Of a stretch of 64,000 bases of DNA, positions 26,244-34,812 are shown in pieces. The position numbers were made by a program, and so were the translations under genes. Source of the DNA: Micromonospora echinofusca. GTDB taxonomy: Bacteria > Actinomycetota > Actinomycetes > Mycobacteriales > Micromonosporaceae. Positions within the stretch are counted from its first letter, which is position 1; each line of letters opens with the position of its first letter. A model generated the notes under the pieces. It was not told the origin of the DNA. It saw only the letters and a list, made by a program, of their open reading frames with translations, and ran no database searches. The stretch is taken from assembly GCF_017614955.1 (NCBI RefSeq), contig NZ_WVUH01000002.1:39885-103884 (forward strand). The letters run 5' to 3'.

Positions 26244-26669
26244 CTGCCGGGCGGGGGCCTTTTCGGCGATGTCGCTCAGCGCGGAGTTGGGGTCCAGGCA
26301 CATGGCCAGGTCGCCGAGGGAGATGATGCCGACGAGTTGCCGCTCGGCGTCACAGACGAGGACCCGCCGTACCCCCCGCTCCCGCATCAGGTTCGCGGCG
26401 TCTGCAGCGTTGGAGTGCTGCTCGATCATCACGACCTCCCGGGTGGTGATCGAGCCGATGGTGGTCGACCTCGGGTCCTTCCGCTCGGCCACCGCCCGGA
26501 CCACGATGTCCCGGTCGGTGACCATGCCGACCAGGCTCGCGCCCTCGGTCACCACGATGTCGCCGATGTCGGCCTCCCGCATCGCGATCGCCGCCTCGTC
26601 CAGAGTGGTCTCCGCCGGGAGGTAGATCACCTCTTTGGTCATCACGTCGGCGACGCGGTAGGTAGTCAT
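26241..26669 (-). CDS. CBS-pair domain protein
   Basis: 142 residues made of two CBS motifs: TTYRVADVMTKEVIYLPAETTLDEAAIAMREADIGDIVVTE..., and SITTREVVMIEQHSNAADAANLMRERGVRRVLV.... The GMVTDRDIVVRAVAE and GIISLGDLAM turns are typical. CBS pairs bind adenosyl ligands (AMP, ATP, SAM); stand-alone ones in actinobacteria are often stress-linked, but this one's role is unknown. The ATG at 26669 is chosen because AAAGGG lies 7 nt upstream; an in-frame upstream ATG has no SD. Confidence 0.88.
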   Translation of the reverse strand: MTTYRVADVMTKEVIYLPAETTLDEAAIAMREADIGDIVVTEGASLVGMVTDRDIVVRAVAERKDPRSTTIGSITTREVVMIEQHSNAADAANLMRERGVRRVLVCDAERQLVGIISLGDLAMCLDPNSALSDIAEKAPARQ

Positions 26670-26776
26670 CGGAACCCTTTCACAGCACACCGGAGCGGAT
26701 GCCCGTTCTGATACCCCGTCAGCGGTGTGTTACACCCTGTCGGCGTTGCGATACCGGCGCGACCTGCGGAATCACC

Positions 26777-26782
26777 TACCGT
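26777..26782 (+). promoter_or_regulatory. leaderless-type -10 element (TACCGT)
   Basis: TACCGT 7 nt before the ATG at 26790. It supports that ATG over the GTG at 26781, which overlaps this hexamer. Confidence 0.4.
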
Positions 26783-26789
26783 GAAGGCC

Positions 26790-27404
26790 ATGAAGGCCAC
26801 CGAACTGTCGATACCAGGTGCCTGGGAGTTCGTACCCCAGCAGTACCCGGACGACCGGGGTACGTTCCTGGTCTGGTACGACGCGACGGTCTTCGCCGAC
26901 GTGCTGGGCTTCACCCTCGACGTGGCCCAGGCCAACCACAGTGTCTCCCGACGGGACGTGGTGCGGGGCGTGCACTGGGCCGACGTGCCACCCGGTCAGG
27001 GGAAGTACGTCTACTGTCCCCGGGGGGCCGTGCTCGACGTCGTCGTCGACCTCCGGGTCGGCTCGCCCACCTTCGGCCGGCACGAGACGGTACGGCTGGA
27101 CCCGGTGGAGCACCGGGCCCTCTACCTCTCCGAAGGGCTGGGGCACGCGTTCGTCTCCCTCGCCGACGACAGCGTGCTCTGTTACCTCTGCTCGACCGGG
27201 TACAACCCGGGTCGGGAGCACGTGGTGAACGCGCTGGACCCCGACCTCGCCCTGCCGTTGCCGGCCGACCGGCCACTGGTCCGGTCCGCCCGGGACACCG
27301 ACGGCCCCGGGCTGGCGGAACTCGCGGCGGCCGGCCGGCTGCCGTCGTACGAGCAGTGCCAGCAGCACTACCGCGAACTGCGCAGCCGGCACCGCACCCG
27401 CTGA
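26790..27404 (+). CDS. RmlC-like dTDP-sugar 3,5-epimerase family protein
   Basis: 204 residues of the dTDP-4-dehydrorhamnose 3,5-epimerase cupin fold: IPGAWEFVPQQYPDDRGTFL, NHSVSRRDVVRGVHWAD with the catalytic His in RGVHW, GKYVYCPRGAVLDVVVDLRVGSPTFG, and YLSEGLGHAFVSLADDSVLCYLCSTGYNPGRE. It epimerises dTDP-4-keto-6-deoxysugars for rhamnose or antibiotic deoxysugars. No rmlA, rmlB or rmlD is beside it, so pathway assignment is open. ATG 26790 is preferred because of the TACCGT hexamer 7 nt upstream. The gene converges on proS. Confidence 0.88.
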   Translation: MKATELSIPGAWEFVPQQYPDDRGTFLVWYDATVFADVLGFTLDVAQANHSVSRRDVVRGVHWADVPPGQGKYVYCPRGAVLDVVVDLRVGSPTFGRHETVRLDPVEHRALYLSEGLGHAFVSLADDSVLCYLCSTGYNPGREHVVNALDPDLALPLPADRPLVRSARDTDGPGLAELAAAGRLPSYEQCQQHYRELRSRHRTR

Positions 27405-27440
27405 GAGAGCAGGCCAGCCGACCAGGGCCATCGGTGACGC

Positions 27441-27460
27441 CGTCGCTGAGATCAGCGGCG
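27441..27460. terminator. hairpin between convergent genes
   Basis: CGTCGCTGA / TCAGCGGCG form a 9-bp stem with one G-T pair and a GA turn. It sits in the 76-bp gap between the epimerase-like gene and proS, both ending here. Probably a bidirectional terminator. Confidence 0.5.
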
Positions 27461-27480
27461 ACCACCGGTCGAGCCGACGG

Positions 27481-29223
27481 TCACGCTCCGGTCAGCCGGG
27501 CCACCAGGGTATCCACCGGCACCTCGTCGCGCTCCCCCGTGGGCCGGTCACGCAGCTCGACGTACCCGTCGGCGAAGCGGCGGCCGACCACGACGGTGCG
27601 GGGGATGCCGATCAGCTCGGCATCGGTGAACTTCACCCCGGCGGAGACGTGGGTCCGGTCGTCGACCAGCACCCGCAGGCCCCGGCCGGCGAGCTGCCCG
27701 CCGAGGTCGAGCGCCGCGTCGACCTGCGGCCCCTTGCCGGCCGCCACCAGGTGTACGTCGCACGGCGCGACCTGCGCCGGCCAGACCAGTCCCCGCTCGT
27801 CGTGGTGCTGCTCGGCGATCGCGGCGACCGCCCGGGACACCCCGATCCCGTAGCAGCCCATGGTCGGGCGGACCGGCTTGCCGGCCGGACCGAGCACGTC
27901 GACCGCGAACGCGTCGGTGAACCGGCGTCCGAGCTGGAAGATGTGCCCGATCTCGATGCCCCGCCGGATGGTCAGGGTGCCGGCGGCGCAGGCGGGGCAG
28001 GGGTCGCCGGCCCGCACCTCCGCCGCCTCGACGGTGCCGTCCGGGACGAAGTCCCGCCCGCAGACCACGTCGACGGCGTGCCGGCCGGGCTCGTTCGCGC
28101 CGGTCAACCAGGCGGTACCCGGGACCACGCGCGGATCCACCAGGTACCGGATGCCGAGGCCGGCCAGGACCTGCGGCCCGATGTACCCGCGCACCAGTTC
28201 CGGCCGGTCGGCGAAGCCGTCGAACATGGTCACCGTGGCCGGATGCAGGGCCGCCCCGACCCGCTTCAGGTCCACGTCGCGGTCCCCGGGTACGCCGACG
28301 ACCAGCAGCTCCGGCTCGTCGGCGCCGGGCCGCCGGACGGACAGCACCACGTTCTTGAGGGTGTCGGCGGCGGTCCAGCCCGTCCGGTCCCCGAGCCGGC
28401 GGGCGTTGGCCAGCTCCACCAGGCTGTCGATGGTCGGGGTGTCCGGGGTGTCGTACACCCGCATCGGCGGTGCGGCGTGCGGGTCCCCGGCCGGCGGGGC
28501 GGGGGTGGTCACCGCTTCGGTGTTCGCCGCGTAGTCGCAGCCGGTGCAGGCGACGAAGGTGTCCTCGCCGACCTCGCTGGCCGCGACGAACTCCTCCGAG
28601 ACCGAGCCGCCCATCGCACCGGAGGTGGCGGCGACGACCGTGTGGTCCAGGCCGAGCCGGTCGAAGACCCGCCGGTACGCGTCGCGGTGCCGTTCGTACG
28701 CGGCGGCGAGACCCGCCTCGTCCAGGTCGAAGGAGTACGCGTCCTTCATCAGGAACTCGCGTCCGCGCAGCAGCCCGGCCCGGGGACGGGTCTCGTCGCG
28801 GAACCTGGTCTGGATCTGGAACAGCGTCACCGGAAAGTCCCGGTACGACGTGAAGAGGTCCTTCACCAGCAGGGCGGCCATCTCCTCGTGGGTCGGGGCG
28901 AGCAGGTGCTCCGCGCCGCGCCGGTCGGCGAGGGTGAAGATGTCGTCGCCGTACTCGACCCACCGGCCGCTGGTGCGGTAGGGCTCGGCCGGCAGGAGCG
29001 CCGGGAAGAGCACCTCCTGGTCGCCGATCGCCGTCATCTCCTGCCGGACGACGTCGGCGACCCGGTCCAGCACGAGCTTCCCCAGCGGCAGCCAGGTGTA
29101 GCCGCCCGGTGCGGCCCGGCGCAGGTAACCGGCCCGCAGCAGCAGCCGGTGGCTCGGCACCTCGGCGTCCGCCGGGTCCTCGCGGAGGGTCCGGAGCAAC
29201 AGGGTGGACATGCGCAGCAGCAT
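27481..29223 (-). CDS. proS: prolyl-tRNA synthetase (bacterial type with editing insert)
   Basis: 580 residues, matching the long bacterial ProRS. The class II catalytic core shows [40 protein letters not shown] (motif 2) and [20 protein letters not shown] (motif 3). A middle INS editing domain removes Ala-tRNA-Pro ([18 protein letters not shown] ...). The C-terminal anticodon-binding domain carries [27 protein letters not shown]. Start at 29223 ([13 protein letters not shown]); the internal ATG four codons on is an alternative. It is monocistronic, and a 170-bp gap separates it from the divergent sigma-factor gene. Confidence 0.95.
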   Translation of the reverse strand: MLLRMSTLLLRTLREDPADAEVPSHRLLLRAGYLRRAAPGGYTWLPLGKLVLDRVADVVRQEMTAIGDQEVLFPALLPAEPYRTSGRWVEYGDDIFTLADRRGAEHLLAPTHEEMAALLVKDLFTSYRDFPVTLFQIQTRFRDETRPRAGLLRGREFLMKDAYSFDLDEAGLAAAYERHRDAYRRVFDRLGLDHTVVAATSGAMGGSVSEEFVAASEVGEDTFVACTGCDYAANTEAVTTPAPPAGDPHAAPPMRVYDTPDTPTIDSLVELANARRLGDRTGWTAADTLKNVVLSVRRPGADEPELLVVGVPGDRDVDLKRVGAALHPATVTMFDGFADRPELVRGYIGPQVLAGLGIRYLVDPRVVPGTAWLTGANEPGRHAVDVVCGRDFVPDGTVEAAEVRAGDPCPACAAGTLTIRRGIEIGHIFQLGRRFTDAFAVDVLGPAGKPVRPTMGCYGIGVSRAVAAIAEQHHDERGLVWPAQVAPCDVHLVAAGKGPQVDAALDLGGQLAGRGLRVLVDDRTHVSAGVKFTDAELIGIPRTVVVGRRFADGYVELRDRPTGERDEVPVDTLVARLTGA

Positions 29224-29393
29224 CCGGGCAGCGTACGACCGCAGGGCCGGGACGCTCGGCAGAATTTCCCGGCCGACTGCCGAGTTTCACGTCGACTGTC
29301 GGAAATCGGCGGATCGACCGGCAACCGTGCCGGACCAGGGTGACGTCTGGAAAGGCATCGAAGTCGCGCACCATTACCCAAGGATCGGCTCGT

Positions 29394-29924
29394 GTGGATG
29401 CTCTCCTGACTGAGTTCGACTCGTTCGTACGGACCCGAACCCCCGCACTACTGCGGTCGGCGTACCTGCTGACCGGGGACCAGCACCTGGCCGAGGACCT
29501 GGTGCAGTCCGCGTTGGCGCGTACCCACCGGTCGTGGCGCCGGCTGCACCACAGCGGCAACGCCGAGGCGTACACCCGCAAGGTGATGTACCACCTCCAG
29601 GTCTCCTGGTGGCGGCGTCGCCGGATCGCCGAATCCATGCCCGGCGACCTGCCCGAGCCGAGCGGAGGCGGCTCGGCCCCGGACCACGCCCAGCAGACCA
29701 CCCTCCGGCTCACCCTCCGGGCCGCGTTGCAGAAACTGTCGGCCCGGCAGCGGGCCGTCCTGGTGCTGCGGTTCTACGAGGACCGCAGCGAGACCGAGGC
29801 CGCCGAACTGCTCGGCGTGACCGTCGGCACCGTCAAGAGCCAAACGTCGAAGGCCCTGGCCAGGCTCCGCACCGTCGCCCCGGAGATCGTCGAGCTGTAC
29901 GTACTGGAGGGAAGCACCCGATGA
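29394..29924 (+). CDS. SigE-family ECF RNA polymerase sigma factor
   Basis: 176 residues. The region 2 sequence is DALLTEFDSFVRTRTPALLRSAYLLTGDQHLAEDLVQSALARTHRSW. Region 4 is LQKLSARQRAVLVLRFYEDRSETEAAELLGVTVGTVKSQTSKALARLR. It belongs to the actinobacterial SigE-like ECF group. GTG start with AAGGA about 10 nt upstream. The stop overlaps the next start (ATGA at 29921), so it is translationally coupled to a membrane-anchored propeller protein. That is the usual place for an anti-sigma factor, and suggests it regulates this sigma. Confidence 0.9.
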   Translation: MDALLTEFDSFVRTRTPALLRSAYLLTGDQHLAEDLVQSALARTHRSWRRLHHSGNAEAYTRKVMYHLQVSWWRRRRIAESMPGDLPEPSGGGSAPDHAQQTTLRLTLRAALQKLSARQRAVLVLRFYEDRSETEAAELLGVTVGTVKSQTSKALARLRTVAPEIVELYVLEGSTR

Positions 29925-31081
29925 CCCCCGACCGTTTCCGTGCCGACCTGGCCGACCTGGCCGACGAGGTGACCTCGGTCGACCTGCGTGACCGGGCCGT
30001 GCGTACCTCCCACCGGCTCCGCATCCGGCGGGTCGTCGCCATCTCCGCCGCCGCGCTGGTGCTGCTCGGTGCCGCCACCGGTACCGCGATCGTGCTGCGT
30101 TCCGGCGGTACGGCCGCGCCACAACTACCGGCCGGGACGCCGTCCGTCACCGCTCCGGTACAGCCGGCTCCCGTGCCGTCGACGGCCGACCCGTCGGTAC
30201 CGGCCGGCGGCGGCCCCTCGAATCTGCCCGGTGCCCCGTTCGGCCAGCTCTTCTACGGTCAGGGACCGGAGATGACGGACGCGGAGCGCGGCCGGGTCTA
30301 CTCGCTCCGACCCGGCTCGACCCCGGCCCGGCTACTGGAGCTACCACGCATGGCGGCGCTGCTCAACGCCGCGGTCTCACCGGATGGCCGGCGGATCGTC
30401 TGGGTGGACGAGCAGGCGGCGCTCTGGCTCGCCGACGTGGACGGTACCGACCGGCGCAAGCTCCGGGACGGGGTGGACGGCCAGTGCTGGGGTCCGACCT
30501 GGGCGCCCGACTCGGACCGGCTTGCCGTCGCACTGGTCACCCCGACCAGCCCGGGTGATTACCGGACCGGGGTCCTCGACGTCGGGTCGGGGACGTTCAC
30601 CGAGGTCGGGAAGCTCAAGGGCTGCCACCCCCTCTGGTCGGCCGACGGCCGGGTCCTGGCCTTCCCGGACGGGGACACCGGCCGGGTGGTTGTCGCCGAC
30701 CCGGACGGTACCGGCCAACGCTTCATTCCGGACCTGGGTGGTGACGCCCGGTACGACAGCTTCGACGTGGCCGGTCTCTCCCCGGACGGGACCCGGATCG
30801 CACTCCTGCGCCGGGGCCCCGACGTACCCTCCGGCGACGTCGCCCGCGAGTTGGCCGTCAACGCCGTACTCGACACCCGCACCGGAGCCGAGATCGGACT
30901 ACCGCTGGGTGGGCACCGGCTGCTCCAGGCGTACTTCCAGAGCGACGGCAATCTGCTGGCCCGGGTACGGGCCGGCACCGGCAACCGGCTGATGCTGATC
31001 TCCCCCGACGGCCGGAAGCTCGCGGAGACCGCCGAACCGGCGGCGCTGAAGGACATGCAGATCATCCAGGTCACGGGCTGA
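29921..31081 (+). CDS. membrane-anchored TolB-like beta-propeller, candidate anti-sigma partner
   Basis: 386 residues. A cytosolic N-terminus of about 36 residues (MTPDRFRADLADLADEVTSV...) leads to one membrane helix (about 37-58). A Pro/Thr linker follows, then repeated propeller blades with SPDGRRIVWVD, APDSDRLAVALV, SADGRVLAFPD, SPDGTRIALLR and SPDGRKLAETA. There is no zinc-binding anti-sigma motif. Translational coupling to the sigma gene (ATGA) suggests the short N-terminus binds sigma and the propeller senses something outside. This is inference; the propeller could instead be an independent lipoprotein-like sensor. Confidence 0.85.
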   Translation: MTPDRFRADLADLADEVTSVDLRDRAVRTSHRLRIRRVVAISAAALVLLGAATGTAIVLRSGGTAAPQLPAGTPSVTAPVQPAPVPSTADPSVPAGGGPSNLPGAPFGQLFYGQGPEMTDAERGRVYSLRPGSTPARLLELPRMAALLNAAVSPDGRRIVWVDEQAALWLADVDGTDRRKLRDGVDGQCWGPTWAPDSDRLAVALVTPTSPGDYRTGVLDVGSGTFTEVGKLKGCHPLWSADGRVLAFPDGDTGRVVVADPDGTGQRFIPDLGGDARYDSFDVAGLSPDGTRIALLRRGPDVPSGDVARELAVNAVLDTRTGAEIGLPLGGHRLLQAYFQSDGNLLARVRAGTGNRLMLISPDGRKLAETAEPAALKDMQIIQVTG

Positions 31082-31086
31082 TCCGG

Positions 31087-31129
31087 CCGACGTGACCGGC
31101 GCCGGCTGCAGCGGTGCCGGTCACGTCGG
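31087..31129. terminator. hairpin terminator
   Basis: Perfect 14-bp stem CCGACGTGACCGGC (31087-31100) / GCCGGTCACGTCGG (31116-31129), 15-nt loop, starting 5 nt after the propeller gene stop. Confidence 0.8.
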
Positions 31130-31214
31130 GACGCAGACCGGAGCACGTCGTTGCGGACCGGATGACAGACTTGCCGGCGCACGGTAAGCGGGGAGAACGG
31201 CAGGGGGGACACCT

Positions 31215-31982
31215 GTGCGCTGGCGCAGCTTCGTGGCGGTGGGTGACAGTTTCACCGAGGGAATGGACGACACGTACCCGGACGGCAGCTACCGGGGTTG
31301 GGCGGACCTGGTGGCGACGCGGCTGGCCGCCGGGGCCGGACCGGACTTCGGGTACGCGAACCTGGCGATCCGGGGTCGGCTCTTCCCGAGCGTCGTCGCC
31401 GAGCAGGTCCCGGCTGCCCTGGCCATGCGTCCCGACCTGATCAGTTTCGCCGCCGGTGGGAACGACGTGCTGCGCCGCAGCTTCGACCCGGACACCCTGG
31501 TGGAACGCTTCGACCAGGTGGTCGGCCGGCTCCGGGGTACCGGCGCGGACCTGCTGCTCTTCCGGTTCGCCGACGTGATGGCCCGGCTGCCCGGGCAGCG
31601 CCTGGTGGCGCCCCGGGTGCAACTGCTCAACCGGGCGGTCGGGGAGATCGCCGACCGGCACGGCGCGATCCTCGTCGACCTCTTCGCCGACGACACCTTC
31701 CTCAACCCGGCGCTGTGGAGCGCCGACCGGCTGCACCTGTCCGCCGCCGGGCACCGGCGGGTCGCCGGTCGGGTGCTCGACGCCCTCGGGGTCGGCTGCG
31801 ACGAGGAGTGGCTCCTGGTACCGCCGCACCCGGAGCCGACGCCGTGGCTGTCCGCCCGCGCCGCCGACCTGCGCTGGGCCGGTCGGCACCTGGCGCCGTG
31901 GATCAGGCGGCGACTGACCGGCCGGTCCTCCGGTGACTTCGTCACCGCGAAGCGCCCGGTACTCACCCCGTTCACCGACTGA
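31215..31982 (+). CDS. SGNH/GDSL hydrolase
   Basis: 255 residues. Block I is [14 protein letters not shown] with the catalytic Ser. An Asn-bearing oxyanion block is GGNDVLRR. The Ser-His-Asp triad is completed by [14 protein letters not shown]. There is no signal peptide, so it is probably cytosolic. It is of the esterase/lipase type common in actinobacteria; the substrate is unknown. GTG start after GGGGGGAC. A leaderless-type promoter for the next gene lies 25 nt beyond the stop, so the two are probably separate units. Confidence 0.88.
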   Translation: MRWRSFVAVGDSFTEGMDDTYPDGSYRGWADLVATRLAAGAGPDFGYANLAIRGRLFPSVVAEQVPAALAMRPDLISFAAGGNDVLRRSFDPDTLVERFDQVVGRLRGTGADLLLFRFADVMARLPGQRLVAPRVQLLNRAVGEIADRHGAILVDLFADDTFLNPALWSADRLHLSAAGHRRVAGRVLDALGVGCDEEWLLVPPHPEPTPWLSARAADLRWAGRHLAPWIRRRLTGRSSGDFVTAKRPVLTPFTD

Positions 31983-32006
31983 CCGGCCGGGGGGCGGGTT
32001 CCGGCG

Positions 32007-32012
32007 TACCTT
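32007..32012 (+). promoter_or_regulatory. leaderless-type -10 element (TACCTT)
   Basis: TACCTT lies 7 nt before the ATG of the sulfurtransferase, with no clear SD. Confidence 0.4.
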
Positions 32013-32019
32013 GGGGATC

Positions 32020-32925
32020 ATGCCACTGCCGAGTGATCCCGCCCCCGCCCTGCAGTCGTACGCCGATCCGCAGCGACTCGTCACCACCGGATGGCTCGCC
32101 GAGCATCTCGGGGCCGACGGGCTGGTCGTCGTCGAATCCGACGAGGACGTGCTGCTCTACGACACCGGGCACATCCCCGGTGCGGTCAAGGTCGACTGGC
32201 ACCTCGAACTCAACGACCAGGTGACCCGGGACTACCTCGACGCGGCCGGGTTCGCCGAGCTGTGCGCCGCCAAGGGCATCGGGCGGGACGACACGGTGGT
32301 CTTCTACGGCGACAACTTCAACTGGTGGGCGGCGTACGCGCTCTGGGTCTTCTCGCTCTTCGGCCACCCGGACGTGCGGCTGCTCGACGGTGGCCGGCAG
32401 AAATGGGTCGCCGAGGGGCGGGAGCTGACCCGGGAACGGGTCGCCCGGCCCCGTGCCGACTATCCCGTGCCGGTCCGCGACGACGCGCCGATCCGGGCGT
32501 ACCGGGACCAGGTGATGGCACACATCGCGGCGGCCCGGCCGTTGGTCGACGTCCGGTCGCCCGGTGAGTACACCGGCGAGATGCTGCACATGCCGGACTA
32601 TCCGCAGGAGGGTGCGCTGCGTGGCGGGCACATTCCCGGTGCGGTCAACAAGCCGTGGAAATCGGCGGCCAACGACGACGGTACCTTCCGGTCGGCGGAG
32701 GAACTGCGGGCGATCTACGCCGACCAGCTCGGGCTGGACCCGTCCGACGATGTGATCGCGTACTGCCGGATCGGGGAACGGTCCAGCCACACCTGGTTCG
32801 TGCTGCGGCACCTGCTCGGCTATCCGCAGGTCCGGAACTACGACGGATCGTGGACGGAATGGGGCAACCTGGTCCGGGCTCCCGTCGTCCGGGGCGACCA
32901 GCCGGGCGGCCTGGCCGGCGGCTGA
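32020..32925 (+). CDS. thiosulfate/3-mercaptopyruvate sulfurtransferase (two-domain rhodanese)
   Basis: 301 residues, two rhodanese domains. The N-terminal domain is inactive-type ([24 protein letters not shown]). The C-terminal domain has active-site Cys249 in [13 protein letters not shown]. The interdomain and C-terminal signatures [15 protein letters not shown] and [12 protein letters not shown] are intact. CRIGER(S) loops are typical of the SseA/CysA thiosulfate sulfurtransferase group. It moves sulfane sulfur to cyanide or thiophiles and may feed SufE. The start lacks an SD; TACCTT 7 nt upstream suggests a leaderless mRNA. Confidence 0.92.
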   Translation: MPLPSDPAPALQSYADPQRLVTTGWLAEHLGADGLVVVESDEDVLLYDTGHIPGAVKVDWHLELNDQVTRDYLDAAGFAELCAAKGIGRDDTVVFYGDNFNWWAAYALWVFSLFGHPDVRLLDGGRQKWVAEGRELTRERVARPRADYPVPVRDDAPIRAYRDQVMAHIAAARPLVDVRSPGEYTGEMLHMPDYPQEGALRGGHIPGAVNKPWKSAANDDGTFRSAEELRAIYADQLGLDPSDDVIAYCRIGERSSHTWFVLRHLLGYPQVRNYDGSWTEWGNLVRAPVVRGDQPGGLAGG

Positions 32926-33009
32926 GAGCCACCCCGGAAACCGGTACCCCGGACGTCGCCCCCTACCGGTACGGTGGGCGCCGGCATTCCAGGTGGGGAG
33001 CAATCAGGC

Positions 33010-34812
33010 GTGGACCGTACCTTCCAGGTCGACCTCCGTGGTGTGGTCGACCTGCTCAGTCATCACCTGTACGGCAGCCCACGGGTCTTCGTCCGTGAAC
33101 TGCTGCAGAACGCCGTCGACGCGATCACCGCGCGCCGGTCCGCCGACCCGGGCGCACCTGCGGTGGTCTGGATCGAGCCGCCGGAGCTGACCGGCGACGG
33201 CACGCTGCGGGTGCACGACACCGGGATCGGGTTGACCGAGGCGCAGGTGCACGAGCTGCTCGCCACGATCGGCCGCAGCTCCAAGCGGGACGAGCTGGGG
33301 TTCGCCCGGCACAAGTTCCTCGGCCAGTTCGGCATCGGGCTGCTCTCCTGTTTCCTCGTCGCCGACGAGATCCGGGTGGTGACCCGGCACGCCGACGAGC
33401 CGACCGTGCTCTGGACCGGTCACTCCGACGGCCGGTACGCGGTCGAGGTAGCCGCGCCGGACGCCCAGCGGATCGAGCCGGGCACCACGGTGACCCTGGT
33501 CCCGCGCCGGGACGCCGACCAGTGGCTCTCCGTACCGACCGTCACCGAACTGGCCCGGCTCTACGGTTCGCTGCTGCCGGTCACCGTGCGGGTCGGTGAC
33601 GTGGAGACCACCGCCGGGCCGCCGCCGTGGTCGGCCGTTGCCGGCCGGTCCCCCGCCACCCGGCGGGACGACCTGATCCGGTACGCCCGGGAGCACCTCG
33701 GCTACACCCCGTTCGACGTGGTGCCGTTGTCGGTTCCCGAGGCGGGACTGACCGGGGTGGCGTACGTGCTGCCCGCCCCGGTGAACCCGGCCGCCCGCGC
33801 CGGTCACCGGGTCTACCTGAAGCGGATGCTGCTCACCGAGAGCGCCGACGGCCTGCTGCCGGACTGGGCGTTCTTCGCGCACTGCGTGGTCGACGCCAGC
33901 GAACTGCGGCCGACCGCCAGCCGGGAGTCACTCTACGAGGACAGCCTGCTGGAGAGCACCCGGGAGGCCCTGGGTGACCAGTTGCGGGGCTGGCTGGTCC
34001 GGTTGGCCGGGGGCGAGCCGCGTCGGCTCGCCGAGTTCCTCCAGATCCACCACCTCGGGGTCAAGGCGTTGGCACTGCACGACGACGAGATGCTCCGCCT
34101 GGTGGAGCAGTGGTGGCCGATGGAGACCAACGCCGGCCAGTCGACGCTCGCCGAGTTCCGTGAGCGGCACGGCGTGATCCGGTACGCGGCCAGCATCGAC
34201 GAGTTCCGGCAGCTCGCGGCGGTCGCGGCGGCGCAGGACCTGGCCGTGGTCAACGCCGGGTACACGTACGACACCGAGCTGATCGAGCGGCTGCCCACGG
34301 TGGACCGGTCGGTGCTGATCGAGCGGCTGGAGCCGAGTGACCTGACCACCCGGTTCGACAGTATCGACCCGGCGACCGAGCTGGCTCTGCGGCCGTTCCT
34401 CACCGCCGCCCAGCGGGTCCTGGACCGGCTCGGTTGCGAGGTGGTGCTGCGGGCCTTCGACCCGGTGTCGTTGCCGGCGCTGTACCTGGTCAGCCGGTCG
34501 GCGCTCTTTCACGACCAGCTCGCCGAGACCCGGCAGCGCGCCGACGACCTGTGGGGCGGGGTGCTCGACGCGCTCGCCGCGTCCGGCCCGCCGGAACGGC
34601 CACAGCTGGTGCTCAACCACCGCAACCCGCTGGTCCGGCGGGTCACCACCCTCGGCGACCCGGAGCTTGCCGGCCTCGCCGTCGAGGCGCTGTACGGGCA
34701 GGCGCTGCTGCTCGGGTACCACCCGATCCGGCCGGCCGACGCCGCGTTGTTGAACAGTTCCTTCCTCGGCCTGCTCGGCCGGGCGGTGCCAGGACAGGGG
34801 AGTGAGGCGTGA
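33010..34812 (+). CDS. HSP90-family chaperone-like ATPase
   Basis: 600 residues. The GHKL ATPase domain has FVRELLQNAVDAI (catalytic Glu and Mg-binding Asn), VHDTGIGLT, and GQFGIGLLSCFLVADEIRVVT. The middle domain keeps the ATPase-contacting arginine region ELRPTASRESLYEDSLL. The C-terminal third diverges from HtpG and has no MEEVD tail. Length matches HtpG (about 620), but the sequence is a distinct actinobacterial branch. GTG start with GGGGAG upstream. The stop overlaps the start of a large TPR gene (GTGA), suggesting a dedicated partner. Client and role are unknown. Confidence 0.88.
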   Translation: MDRTFQVDLRGVVDLLSHHLYGSPRVFVRELLQNAVDAITARRSADPGAPAVVWIEPPELTGDGTLRVHDTGIGLTEAQVHELLATIGRSSKRDELGFARHKFLGQFGIGLLSCFLVADEIRVVTRHADEPTVLWTGHSDGRYAVEVAAPDAQRIEPGTTVTLVPRRDADQWLSVPTVTELARLYGSLLPVTVRVGDVETTAGPPPWSAVAGRSPATRRDDLIRYAREHLGYTPFDVVPLSVPEAGLTGVAYVLPAPVNPAARAGHRVYLKRMLLTESADGLLPDWAFFAHCVVDASELRPTASRESLYEDSLLESTREALGDQLRGWLVRLAGGEPRRLAEFLQIHHLGVKALALHDDEMLRLVEQWWPMETNAGQSTLAEFRERHGVIRYAASIDEFRQLAAVAAAQDLAVVNAGYTYDTELIERLPTVDRSVLIERLEPSDLTTRFDSIDPATELALRPFLTAAQRVLDRLGCEVVLRAFDPVSLPALYLVSRSALFHDQLAETRQRADDLWGGVLDALAASGPPERPQLVLNHRNPLVRRVTTLGDPELAGLAVEALYGQALLLGYHPIRPADAALLNSSFLGLLGRAVPGQGSEA

